36,216 nucleotides of DNA. Origin: Synergistaceae bacterium UBA5560. Its GTDB lineage: Bacteria; Synergistota; Synergistia; Synergistales; Aminiphilaceae. The stretch spans positions 26,184 to 62,399 of the forward strand of contig DIMS01000065.1 of NCBI GenBank assembly GCA_002425685.1, in the 5' to 3' direction. Made by a program: the position numbers and the translations under genes. Shown here in pieces: positions 23,365 through 31,178 of this stretch. Positions within the stretch are counted from its first letter, which is position 1. Every line of letters begins with the position of its first letter. The notes beneath the pieces were generated by a model. The model saw only the letters and a list, made by a program, of their open reading frames with translations, made no database searches and had not been told where the DNA came from.

Positions 23365-24695
23365 AGATCGCATTGCTCGGAGACATCCACGCCAATCTGT
23401 CCGCTCTCGATGCGGTGCTCGAACACGCCCGGAAACGAGGTGTCGGTGCCGTCTGGTGTCTCGGCGACTCCGTCGGCTATGGTCCCTGTCCCGACGAGGT
23501 GATTCGACTCCTCCGGAGAGACTACGCGCTCTGTCTCCGGGGAAACTACGACAACAAGGTCCTTTGCGTGGAGGAAAAGCGCGAGCGGTGGCTCCTCACG
23601 AAGGGAGAGGAGAAAGTGCTCGCTTTCCAGTGGGCCTGGGACAATCTTTCCCCGGAAAGCCGGGAATGGCTCGCGGGGCTTCCCGAGACGCTGCGCCTCT
23701 CCCTTGAGGGACATCGTATCCTGCTTGCCCACGGAAGTCCCGATTCCCCCAAGGAGTTCCTCGGGGAGGAAACGCCTCGGGAGCGCTTCGCCGAGATCAT
23801 CGCCGACACCGGGGCGAACGCCCTCTTGTTTGCCCACACACATCACCCCTTTTGTGAACGGATCGACGGGGTGCTTCTGCTCAATCCCGGAAGTGTGGGA
23901 CGCCCCGTGGACGGCGATCCCCGCGCCTCCTACGCGCTGCTCTCGGTGACGAAAAAAGGGATCGAGGCGGAGTTGTTCCGCGTTCTCTACGATGTGGACC
24001 AGTGTGTCGCGGCGCTTCGCACGGCGGGGCTTCCCGAGGAATTCGGAAACATGTTCCTTTCCGGAACCGATTTGGGAGAGGGGGCGCTCCGTTCGGAAGA
24101 GACCGAGGCGGAACGGTTTCGTGCGGAGGCGCGTCGAGTGGGGCAGAAATACGTGGACATGGGGGAGCACATGACCCAGGTGGCGGCCCTCGCGGTGCTG
24201 CTCTTCGACGAACTGGTCCCCCTGCACGGCTACGGTCCGGAGGAACGGCGTCTTTTGGAACTGGCGGCCCTTCTGCACGACATCGGTTGGTGCGAGGGGC
24301 GCATGAAGCATCACAAGTGGTCCGCACGGCTCATACTCGAGGACGAGGATCTTTCTCTCTCACGGCGGGAGCGTCGTCTTGTCGCCTGCATCGCCCGCTA
24401 TCACCGGCGCGGGTTTCCTCGGGCGTCGCACCGCCTCTTCGGCACGCTCTCCGAGGAGGAGCAAGCTCTCGTGAGAGTTCTGGCGGGATTGCTCCGCGTT
24501 GCCGACGGGCTCGACAACTGTCATCTCAGCCTTGTCGAGGGGCTTTCCTGCACGATCCGGGATGATCGGGTGGACCTTCGCGTCGTCGCCCCCCAGTTTC
24601 CGCAAGGGGAGGACGAAAAGGCGCTTCGGAAAGGAGACCTCTTTCGGGAATGTTTCAATCGGGAGATCGCGATCACGTGGGACCTGCACCGTTGA
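23361..24695 (+). CDS. Metallophosphoesterase fused to a Ppx-type HD domain
   Basis: The 444-residue protein has two parts. Residues 1-225 form a YfcE/MJ0936-type metallophosphoesterase with all metal motifs: GDIHAN (D8, H10), LGDSVGYGP, RGNYDN, LLAHGSP and FAHTHHPF. Residues 260-444 form an HD domain (LLHDIGW, MKHHKWSARLI, LLRVADGLDNCH) that resembles the C-terminal domain of the adjacent Ppx/GppA protein (LLHDVGM, FLRLAEALDRSH). The likely role is a phosphohydrolase acting on polyphosphate, a nucleotide or a signalling phosphate; the substrate is unknown. GTG 23361 overlaps the CHAD gene stop, and translation from there gives MKIALLGDIHAN. The fusion is unusual in my experience. Confidence 0.88.
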   Translation: MKIALLGDIHANLSALDAVLEHARKRGVGAVWCLGDSVGYGPCPDEVIRLLRRDYALCLRGNYDNKVLCVEEKRERWLLTKGEEKVLAFQWAWDNLSPESREWLAGLPETLRLSLEGHRILLAHGSPDSPKEFLGEETPRERFAEIIADTGANALLFAHTHHPFCERIDGVLLLNPGSVGRPVDGDPRASYALLSVTKKGIEAELFRVLYDVDQCVAALRTAGLPEEFGNMFLSGTDLGEGALRSEETEAERFRAEARRVGQKYVDMGEHMTQVAALAVLLFDELVPLHGYGPEERRLLELAALLHDIGWCEGRMKHHKWSARLILEDEDLSLSRRERRLVACIARYHRRGFPRASHRLFGTLSEEEQALVRVLAGLLRVADGLDNCHLSLVEGLSCTIRDDRVDLRVVAPQFPQGEDEKALRKGDLFRECFNREIAITWDLHR

Positions 24696-26269
24696 GCGAG
24701 GCGGGGCGCGTCCTCGCCTTTCTGGATATGGGGACGAACTCGATCCGCCTTCTCCTGGTGCGGATCAACCACAATCGTTCCTACACGCTGCTGCTGCAGC
24801 AGCGGGAGGTCATTCGCCTCGGAGAGGGAGCCTTTCAGGAGGAGCGTCTTCAGGACGCCGCCATGGAGAGGGCGATCCTTGCCGCGCGGGGGTTTGCGGA
24901 GATGGCTCGCGCCTACGGTGCGGAGGAGCTGGTGGCGGTGGCCACGGCGGCGACAAGGGACGCGGCGAACCGCGAGGAATTTCTGGAGCGCCTCACGAAA
25001 GAGGCCGGTGTGGACATGCGGATCATCTCCGGACGGGAGGAGGCCCGGCTCATCTACCTGGGTGTGGTGAGCGGCCTTGTCCTTGAATCCCGAAAGGCCG
25101 TCTTTATCGACATCGGTGGGGGCAGCACCGAGGTGACCGTGGGAGACCAGTTCGAGCACTACTACCTGGACACCCTCAAGCTGGGGGCCATCCGCCTTTC
25201 GGGGATCTTTCTCCGCCCCGACGAGACCGGCCCGATCTCTGAGGACCGCTACGCCCTCATTCGGCAGTACGTTTCGGGCGCGGTGGTGCGCACGGTGCAG
25301 CGGGTGCGGAATCTGGAGCCCGAGATCGCCGTGGGAAGCTCCGGGACTATCATGAACCTTGCGGAGATCACTCTCCGGAGGACCAGGAAGCGCCGTCTCG
25401 AGCGGAACGACACGGTACGCCTTGACGAACTCCGGGAGACCATCCGCATTCTCCGGGAACTTCCTCTGGAACAGCGTCGCAACGTGCCGGGAATCAATCC
25501 CGAGCGGGCGGACATCATTGTCCCCGGTGCGGCGGTTCTGGAGACGCTCCTGGAGGAAATGGGCGTGGCGGAACTGATGGTGAGCGACCGGGGGCTGCGG
25601 GAAGGGCTTCTCATGGATTACCTCGACCGGATCGACCTCTTTCAGGGTATGTCCGTCCGGGAGCGGAGTGTCTTTCAGCTTTCCCGCTCGTGCGGCTTTG
25701 ACGAGACACACGCCCGGGAAGTGGCCCGCCTTGCCCTGGAGCTCTTCGACAGCGGAGCTGAATCGGGCTTGCACCGTCTGGGCCGGCGGGAGCGGGAACT
25801 GCTCTACTACGCGGCACTTCTCCACGATGTGGGCATGTTCATCGCCTTCTCCAATCACCAGGAGCACAGCTACTACATTATCCGCAACGCGGAGCTCCTC
25901 GGGTTCGACCAGAAGGAGATCGGCATCATGGCCGCGGTGGCCCTGCATCACCGGAAAAAAAGTCCTCGAAAGGACCATCCCGGCCTGACGGCCCTGGACA
26001 AGGACGAAAAGCGCCTCGTTCGGATTCTGGGGATGTTCCTCCGGCTTGCGGAGGCCCTCGACCGGAGCCACTCCGAGGCGGTGGAACGGGTCGGTTTCGG
26101 AAAAATCACGAAGAAGGAGGCCCGGCTGGATATCTTCCGTTCCAGGGAGTGCCAGCTCGAATACTGGGGTGTGCTGGAGCTGTGCGAAGGGTTCGAACGC
26201 GTTTTCGGGCGCGTGCTTCAGGTCAACCTTCAGGAGGGGAATTCCCTGTCGGCGGTCTCCGGGGAATAG
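24650..26269 (+). CDS. ppx: Exopolyphosphatase / guanosine pentaphosphatase family protein
   Basis: The 539-residue protein is an ASKHA-fold phosphatase with a C-terminal HD domain. The N-domain has LDMGTNSIRLLLVRI, TAATRDAANREEFL, ISGREEARLIYLGV, the phosphate motif FIDIGGGSTE, and GSSGTIMNLAE. The C-domain has LLHDVGM, HHRKKSPRK and FLRLAEALDRSHS. Ppx/GppA enzymes shorten polyphosphate and can remove the 5' phosphate of pppGpp. The start is uncertain: ATG 24650 has AAGGAG 13 bases upstream, GTG 24677 is weaker, and TTG 24692 would recreate the four-base overlap seen at the other junctions. The fold begins near residue 22 of this version, so either start leaves it intact. A strong terminator follows. 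Confidence 0.95.
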   Translation: MFQSGDRDHVGPAPLSEAGRVLAFLDMGTNSIRLLLVRINHNRSYTLLLQQREVIRLGEGAFQEERLQDAAMERAILAARGFAEMARAYGAEELVAVATAATRDAANREEFLERLTKEAGVDMRIISGREEARLIYLGVVSGLVLESRKAVFIDIGGGSTEVTVGDQFEHYYLDTLKLGAIRLSGIFLRPDETGPISEDRYALIRQYVSGAVVRTVQRVRNLEPEIAVGSSGTIMNLAEITLRRTRKRRLERNDTVRLDELRETIRILRELPLEQRRNVPGINPERADIIVPGAAVLETLLEEMGVAELMVSDRGLREGLLMDYLDRIDLFQGMSVRERSVFQLSRSCGFDETHAREVARLALELFDSGAESGLHRLGRRERELLYYAALLHDVGMFIAFSNHQEHSYYIIRNAELLGFDQKEIGIMAAVALHHRKKSPRKDHPGLTALDKDEKRLVRILGMFLRLAEALDRSHSEAVERVGFGKITKKEARLDIFRSRECQLEYWGVLELCEGFERVFGRVLQVNLQEGNSLSAVSGE

Positions 26270-26593
26270 CCTGGCACGGCATCGCCGCCTCGGCGCGCTT
26301 CGAGAAAGGTTTTTTCGCAGGCGAACCGCCTTTTTCCTGGGCGGTTCGCCTCTTTTTTACACCTCCGCAGCGTTCTCTGGAGAAACCGTCTTGGTTCCGC
26401 CATGCGGCAAGGGGCGCAGAGAGAACGTGGGCAAGCCCCATTGTGGGATTTCTGATTCGGGAACAACGCGTCCGACGTCGCTTTTTACGAAAGAGGCGTG
26501 ATATTCCCTGCCGAAGAGAGCAAACGAGGCGTTTTCCTCGGGAGACGGCACTGAGCGTGCGCAAATCCGCGCGGGAAGCCTTATCGGTCCCTC
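26270..26593. other. Convergent intergenic region between ppx and the aminotransferase
   Basis: Apart from the ppx terminator I see nothing from 26359 to 26593. No hairpin with a T-run for the minus-strand aminotransferase is obvious. Confidence 0.4.
26319..26358 (+). terminator. Rho-independent terminator closing the polyphosphate operon
   Basis: A perfect 12-base-pair stem (26319-26330 with 26340-26351) is followed by C and TTTTTT. Confidence 0.92.
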
Positions 26594-27424
26594 TCAGTCC
26601 AGCCAGCGCTCCACGTTCTGGAGAAACAGATGATGGAGACGGCGCGTCGCCGGGCCGGGTCGGCCGTTTCCGACAAGGATGTTGCCGATCCGGATGACGG
26701 GCATGACCTCCTTCATGGAGGAGGCAAGAAAACACTCCTGGGCAATGCGCAGTTCTTCGAGCCTGGGGGTGCGCTCCTCCACGGAAAATCCCGATTCTCT
26801 GGCGAGGGTGAGCACTACCTGGCGGGTGATGGAGGAAAGAACCCGGGAGAGCGGTGCGGTGACGAGAACACCCTCTATGGCGAGGAAGACGCTGCTCGAT
26901 GCGGCTTCGGTGATTTCTCCGTCGGGGCAGTAGAGGGCCTCGAAGAACTCCGCTCTCCCTCCCTTGGCGACGGAGGGGGCGAGGTAGTCGATGGTCTTCA
27001 CCGAAGGGTGCGGGCGGGGTTGGGGCAGGGGAAGAAGGGCCACTCCGTCCTGGTAGCAACGGTCGTCGAAGCGGCGAACCGGCTCGAAGAGGACGAAAAG
27101 CCTCGGCGAGGGGAAGGTCCCGTTCCGGTTTTCGTCGCCTCCGGTCAGATAGGGGCGCACGAGGACCTCGCCGTCGCCGTCCATGCGGGAGATGCCCTCC
27201 CGGATGATCCGGCGCAGCTCGTCCATGCTCAGAGGAGGCGTCATGTGCACCTGTTCCGCCGAGGCGAAGAAACGCTCCAGGTGAGGAGTGAGCGCGAAGG
27301 GGCGTCTGCCGTAGGTGCGCAGGGAGTCGAAGACGCCGATGCCTCGCTGGATGGCCAGATCCGTCACGGGGAGGCACGCCTCCCGAAGGGGCACGTAGGT
27401 TCCGTTCAGATAGCAGATGGACAT
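26594..27424 (-). CDS. PLP-dependent class IV aminotransferase (branched-chain / D-amino-acid type)
   Basis: The 276-residue cytoplasmic enzyme belongs to fold-type IV aminotransferases. It shows YLNGTYVPL, RGIGVFDSLRTYGRRPF, LTPHLERFFASA, the PLP-lysine region SVKTIDYL, the cofactor-binding E-A-A-S-S-S run in GEITEAASSSVF, and a final LASSMKEVMPV. The group includes IlvE, D-alanine aminotransferase and aminodeoxychorismate lyase, and motif reading alone does not separate them. The TYGRRPF segment is not clearly of the IlvE type. ATG 27424 has GAGGTG 6 bases upstream on the minus strand. It is a single gene with its own extended -10 promoter. Branched-chain amino-acid turnover would suit the catabolic setting. 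Confidence 0.88.
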   Translation of the reverse strand: MSICYLNGTYVPLREACLPVTDLAIQRGIGVFDSLRTYGRRPFALTPHLERFFASAEQVHMTPPLSMDELRRIIREGISRMDGDGEVLVRPYLTGGDENRNGTFPSPRLFVLFEPVRRFDDRCYQDGVALLPLPQPRPHPSVKTIDYLAPSVAKGGRAEFFEALYCPDGEITEAASSSVFLAIEGVLVTAPLSRVLSSITRQVVLTLARESGFSVEERTPRLEELRIAQECFLASSMKEVMPVIRIGNILVGNGRPGPATRRLHHLFLQNVERWLD

Positions 27425-27898
27425 GGAGATCACCTCGGAAAGAAATTGGTTCGTCTCCGTCACGTGTGTGGAACCGGCCTGATTCGCCCCGTTCCCGAAG
27501 GGACGGGAGAGTCGCGCCGATGGTTTCCGAAGGGGCGGAGTTTCCTGAGGGAGTATAGCAGGAACGGGGCCGAAGGGGCAGCACTTCTTCGCGAAAACGT
27601 CGCCCGTGGTCTTCCGGGGGCTGTTGCGAGGTTGGAAAAGGCGAAGGGCTTTCGCCTGCTGCTACGCTACGCGGACGGTTTTTTGTCCTTTTGGCGGGCT
27701 TTTCCATCGGGCGGCTGCGGAGAGAGAAAAAAGAGAAAAACAAGACGGACAATGGAAGTCCGTGTAAAATTCTGAAAGAAGAGCGTTTACCCGGGAAACG
27801 TAAAGAGCGAGTTTCGCGAGGGCATTTTGCCGGATTCTGGGTGCGAAATGCCGAAGGCAAGCAACAAAGAACGTGGAGAACGGGGAGGTTTTGCAACG
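27425..27898. other. Divergent region between the aminotransferase and the DUF6305-like gene
   Basis: This gap of about 470 bases holds the minus-strand aminotransferase promoter, a hairpin at 27639-27657 without a plus-strand T-run, and a purine-rich patch near 27720-27745. It also holds a TAAAAT at 27765-27770, which might be the -10 of the downstream plus-strand operon. No additional gene is supported. Confidence 0.4.
27552..27560 (-). promoter_or_regulatory. Extended -10 promoter of the aminotransferase gene
   Basis: On the minus strand TGC directly precedes TATACT (27552-27557). This would give a leader of about 120 bases before the ATG at 27424. Confidence 0.5.
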
Positions 27899-28456
27899 AT
27901 GAAGACGAACAAGTTCGCGCTGCGTTTCGTCGCTGCGGCGACGATGGTGTTCCTTCTCGTGGAGGCGGCCTGGTGTGCCGACGTGGCCCTCACGTCGGTG
28001 GGGCAGAGTCCCGATGCGACCATGGTTAAGGTGGTCCTGAAGAAGCTCAAGGTGGAGAACGACCACGACAATCTGTTCACGCCGGAGAAGCTTGCCGGGC
28101 AGAAGGTGCTCCTCGCCGTGGTCGGGGGCAGTTCAAAGGGACTCGGTGCCGCCGGAATCGACAAGGATCAGGAGAAGGCCCGGGCCGTGGGCCTGATCGA
28201 GGCGGCAAAGGGAAAAGGAATAAAGGTGCTCGTTCTCCACGTGGGTGGCGCGGGACGGCGGGGACAGCTCACGGACATGTTCATCGAGGCGGTGACCCCC
28301 CTTGCGGATGCTCTGATCGTCGTCAAGGGAGGCAACGATGACGGTCTCTTCGGGCGCCTCATCGAGGGGAAGAATGTTCCCTTCACGGAAGTTCCCACCG
28401 TGCGGGATACCGAGGGACCTCTCGGGGAATTCCTCAAACAGTGGGGCGTCCTGTAG
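27899..28456 (+). CDS. Secreted DUF6305-like protein linked to a TRAP permease
   Basis: The 185-residue protein has a signal peptide (about 1-26, VEAAWCA) and a compact alpha/beta domain: VALTSVGQSPDATMVKVVLKKL, QKVLLAVVGGSSKGLGAAG, GIKVLVLHVGGAGRRG, DALIVVKGGNDDG and VPFTEVPTVRDTEGPLGEFL. From memory this matches proteins catalogued as DUF6305, which accompany transport genes in Synergistota and related anaerobes; I cannot check that here. The ordered glycine loops suggest binding of a small anion. The ATG at 27899 is preferred because GGGGAGG lies 10 bases upstream. The permease gene starts 12 bases after its stop, so it may be the periplasmic partner of that transporter. Confidence 0.7.
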   Translation: MKTNKFALRFVAAATMVFLLVEAAWCADVALTSVGQSPDATMVKVVLKKLKVENDHDNLFTPEKLAGQKVLLAVVGGSSKGLGAAGIDKDQEKARAVGLIEAAKGKGIKVLVLHVGGAGRRGQLTDMFIEAVTPLADALIVVKGGNDDGLFGRLIEGKNVPFTEVPTVRDTEGPLGEFLKQWGVL

Positions 28457-28468
28457 GTCGCGGCAATC

Positions 28469-29758
28469 ATGGACTGGTTCTGGCCTGAAGGGTTTTACAC
28501 CCTGGTCATGGTGGGGGTGTTCGTCCTCGGGGCCTTTGCCCTGAAACTGCCCATCGCCGTGGCCATGTCCCTGGCGGCGGTTTCGGGAGCGGTCGTGGCC
28601 GGGGATGGCATTCCTCTCCGACATCTCGTGGAGGGAACCTTCGGATATCTGGACACGATCCTCATCATCGCCTCGGCGATGATTTTCATGAAGACCGTGG
28701 AGCGCATCGGTCTTCTTGAGGCCGTGGCGGCCCGGATGATCCGCCGGTTCCGCTCCTTTCCGCTGCTGCTCTCCCTTGGCATTCTCCTGCTCATCATGGT
28801 TCCGGGAATGATCACGGGTTCCTCCACGGCGGCGGTGCTCACCACGGGTGCTCTCGTCGCGCCGGTACTCATCCGACTGGGCGTGCCGGTGCTCAAAACC
28901 GCCGCAGCCATCGCCATGGGCGCCATCTACGGCATGATCGCCCCGCCCATCAACCTTCCCGCCATGATCATCGGCGGCGGCATCGACATGCCCTACGTGG
29001 GCTTTGCCCTGCCTCTCCTGCTCTGCACGCTCCCTCTGGCGGTGGTGACGGCCCTTCTTCTCGTCTATCCCGATCTGCGGCGCTTCAAGGGGGACGAGGT
29101 GGCGCTGGAGGAACAGCTCCGGGAGATGGAACGCACGCCTCTCACGCCGCGCCTCTTTCTGCCCATCCTCGTCCTCGTGGTTCTTTTGGGAGGCGAGACG
29201 TTCCTGCCCGGAGTCTGGCCGGCTCTTGGCATGCCGCTGGATTTCCTGCTCGCCGCCCTGTCAGCGTTCCTCACGGGACGGCGCTGGAATCTCCTGGAGA
29301 CAGCCACCTCCGCCGTTGAGGACACCCTCCCCGTGATGGGCATCCTCATGGGCGTGGGCATGTTCATTCAGGTCATGACGCTCATCGGTGTCAGGGGCTT
29401 CGTAGTGGTCTCCGCGCTGGCGCTTCCCGCGTGGCTTCTCTACGTGGGCATCGCCACGTCGCTGCCGCTCTTCGGGGCTGTCTCCGCCTTCGGCGCCGCT
29501 TCGGTGCTCGGAGTGCCTTTCGTGCTCGCGCTGCTCGGCAAGAACGAGATCATTGTGGCTTCGGCCCTGTCTCTCATCGCTGGACTGGGGGATCTGATGC
29601 CTCCCACGGCGCTCGCGGGCATCTTCGCCGCCCAGGTTGTCGGGGAGGAGAACTACTTCCGGGTCCTGAAGCATTGCGTGATTCCCGCCGTCCTCACCGC
29701 GGCCTGGGGGATCGCGATCATTCTTGGCGCGTCCTTCGTGGCGGGCGTTCTCTATTAG
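28469..29758 (+). CDS. TRAP transporter large permease (DctM family)
   Basis: The 429-residue protein is very hydrophobic with about a dozen membrane helices. It carries TRAP large-subunit features: LKLPIAVAMSLAAVSG, the SAMIFMKTVERIGL segment, PGMITGSSTAAVLTTGALVAP, GAIYGMIAPPINLPAMIIGGG, and SLIAGLGDLMPPTALAGIFAA near the end. TRAP systems use a sodium gradient to import organic acids or amino-acid derivatives from a periplasmic binding protein. Neither the usual DctP-type binding protein nor a DctQ-type four-helix subunit is adjacent. Instead there is a secreted 185-residue protein before it and a 47-residue membrane peptide after it. The downstream deacylase suggests an acylated amino acid as substrate, which is inference. 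Confidence 0.9.
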   Translation: MDWFWPEGFYTLVMVGVFVLGAFALKLPIAVAMSLAAVSGAVVAGDGIPLRHLVEGTFGYLDTILIIASAMIFMKTVERIGLLEAVAARMIRRFRSFPLLLSLGILLLIMVPGMITGSSTAAVLTTGALVAPVLIRLGVPVLKTAAAIAMGAIYGMIAPPINLPAMIIGGGIDMPYVGFALPLLLCTLPLAVVTALLLVYPDLRRFKGDEVALEEQLREMERTPLTPRLFLPILVLVVLLGGETFLPGVWPALGMPLDFLLAALSAFLTGRRWNLLETATSAVEDTLPVMGILMGVGMFIQVMTLIGVRGFVVVSALALPAWLLYVGIATSLPLFGAVSAFGAASVLGVPFVLALLGKNEIIVASALSLIAGLGDLMPPTALAGIFAAQVVGEENYFRVLKHCVIPAVLTAAWGIAIILGASFVAGVLY

Positions 29759-29770
29759 GGAGGGTGGGAC

Positions 29771-29914
29771 ATGACTCCGATCTATCGCGGCATTGTCGCT
29801 CTGGTCCTCTTCCTCATGCTTCGCTGCATGTTTCGGGAGAAGGACTTCTGGAAGCAGGTCACGGGGGCTCTCGTCCTGATCCCCTTGGTTCTGCGCCTGC
29901 TTTTGCTCAAGTAG
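29771..29914 (+). CDS. 47-residue membrane peptide between the TRAP permease and deacylase genes
   Basis: This short gene has ATG 29771, stop TAG 29912-29914 and a purine-rich ribosome site (GGGAGGGTGG) immediately upstream. Residues 2-18 (TPIYRGIVALVLFLMLR) and 28-46 (VTGALVLIPLVLRLLLL) are hydrophobic and flank a charged loop (REKDFWKQ), so two membrane helices are likely. The gaps to both neighbours are about 12-13 bases. The tight packing and good ribosome site argue that it is real. It may take the place of the small TRAP subunit, although DctQ proteins are about 160 residues. I do not recognise it. Confidence 0.7.
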   Translation: MTPIYRGIVALVLFLMLRCMFREKDFWKQVTGALVLIPLVLRLLLLK

Positions 29915-29927
29915 GGGAGGCGATCCG

Positions 29928-31091
29928 GTGAAGATTCTGCGCGGTACTCCCGTCACCGCACTCGTTCTTCTCGTTCTCGTGGGGGCGGTGTCCTTCCTGG
30001 CCGCCCGGGAATTTCTCGCCATGCGGGTTCCCGACGTGGTGGTTCCGGCTCCCGGATACGAGACACATTTGCTTTCAGAGTGGGAACCTTCTCTCAAGGG
30101 AACTCCGGCGGACACACCCGTGTACATTCAGGCCGGGAGCGAGCCGGGCGGAACGGTACTCGTTATGGGGGGCACCCATCCCAACGAGCCCTCCAGCTCG
30201 CTCACGGCGGTGCTCTTTCTCGAGCGTGCCCGGGTGAACCGGGGGCGCCTGGTGGTGATCCCCTTCGCGAACATCATGGGATTCTCCCACAACGATCCTC
30301 AGGAGGCGTCGCCCCAGCGGCTTCACTTCACGCTCGCCGACGGTTCGGTACGCACCTTCAAGTACGGATCGAGAGCGACGAACCCCATTCATGCCTGGCC
30401 CGCTCCGGACGTGTACATCCACCCCCAGTCAGGGCAGGAACTGTCCGGGAAGGAGAAGAGCAATCTCAACCGCGCCCATCCCGGCACGCCTGATGGGGAT
30501 CTCACGTCCAGGCTTGCCTATGGGCTGCGGCAGCTCATCGTCAAGGAAAAAATCGATCTCGCCTTCGACCTTCACGAGGCGTCGCCGGAATACCCCGTGG
30601 TCAACGCCATGGTGGCCCACGAGCGGAGCATGGAACTTGCCGCCATGGTGGTCATGGAGCTGGAGGGGGCGGGTATTCCCATGCGGCTCGAACCCTCTCC
30701 GAAGAATCTCCGCGGCCTTACCCACCGCGAGTGGGGCGATTTCACGGAGACCATGCCCATTCTTCTGGAGACGGCCAACCCCAGCCAGGGACGTCTCCGG
30801 GGGCGTACCGACGAAGATCTGGTCCTCACCGGAAGGGACAAGTGTTACACGAAGGCCGCTGCGTTGGGGCGTCTCTTCGTTCCCTACGACGGTTCCCAGA
30901 GCATTGAATTGCGTGTGGCCCGTCATACCGCGACGGTGAAAACCTTTCTGGACATGCTCGGTCTTTTCGACGAGGCGAAGGAGGTGGACGTGGAGGGCAT
31001 TCCGACCTATGAAGAGCTTCTTGGACAGGGGTATGGCGCGTTTCTGACGCCCCTGCCTCTGAAAGACGCCTCTCCGGGATCCCAGGGGTAG
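29928..31091 (+). CDS. Membrane-anchored AstE/AspA-type zinc deacylase (M14-like)
   Basis: The 387-residue protein has an N-terminal anchor (about 8-28, VTALVLLVLVGAVSFLAA) and a periplasm-facing succinylglutamate desuccinylase/aspartoacylase-type domain. The zinc ligands are in GGTHPNEPSS (H84, E87) and DLHEA (H216). The substrate arginine region is SNLNRAHPG and the catalytic-glutamate stretch is PILLETANPSQG. The family removes acyl groups from N-acyl amino acids or trims peptides. GTG 29928 has GGGGAGG 7 bases upstream. It follows the TRAP-like transport genes in one operon. A plausible job is to deacylate a substrate outside the membrane before, or as part of, its uptake. The exact acyl group is unknown. 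Confidence 0.85.
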   Translation: MKILRGTPVTALVLLVLVGAVSFLAAREFLAMRVPDVVVPAPGYETHLLSEWEPSLKGTPADTPVYIQAGSEPGGTVLVMGGTHPNEPSSSLTAVLFLERARVNRGRLVVIPFANIMGFSHNDPQEASPQRLHFTLADGSVRTFKYGSRATNPIHAWPAPDVYIHPQSGQELSGKEKSNLNRAHPGTPDGDLTSRLAYGLRQLIVKEKIDLAFDLHEASPEYPVVNAMVAHERSMELAAMVVMELEGAGIPMRLEPSPKNLRGLTHREWGDFTETMPILLETANPSQGRLRGRTDEDLVLTGRDKCYTKAAALGRLFVPYDGSQSIELRVARHTATVKTFLDMLGLFDEAKEVDVEGIPTYEELLGQGYGAFLTPLPLKDASPGSQG

Positions 31092-31178
31092 TTCAGAGAG
31101 CCTGGACTGGGGGCGGGGGGCAGTAAAAGAAAAATTCCCCCGGAGATGCGGACAGGACTGAGAAGGAGGAGAGAGCGA

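Noticed and set aside
26223..27896. Long minus-strand open frame overlapping the aminotransferase in another frame
   Set aside because: It includes the terminator and promoter regions, is Arg/Pro/Ser-rich, and competes with an aminotransferase that has conserved motifs.
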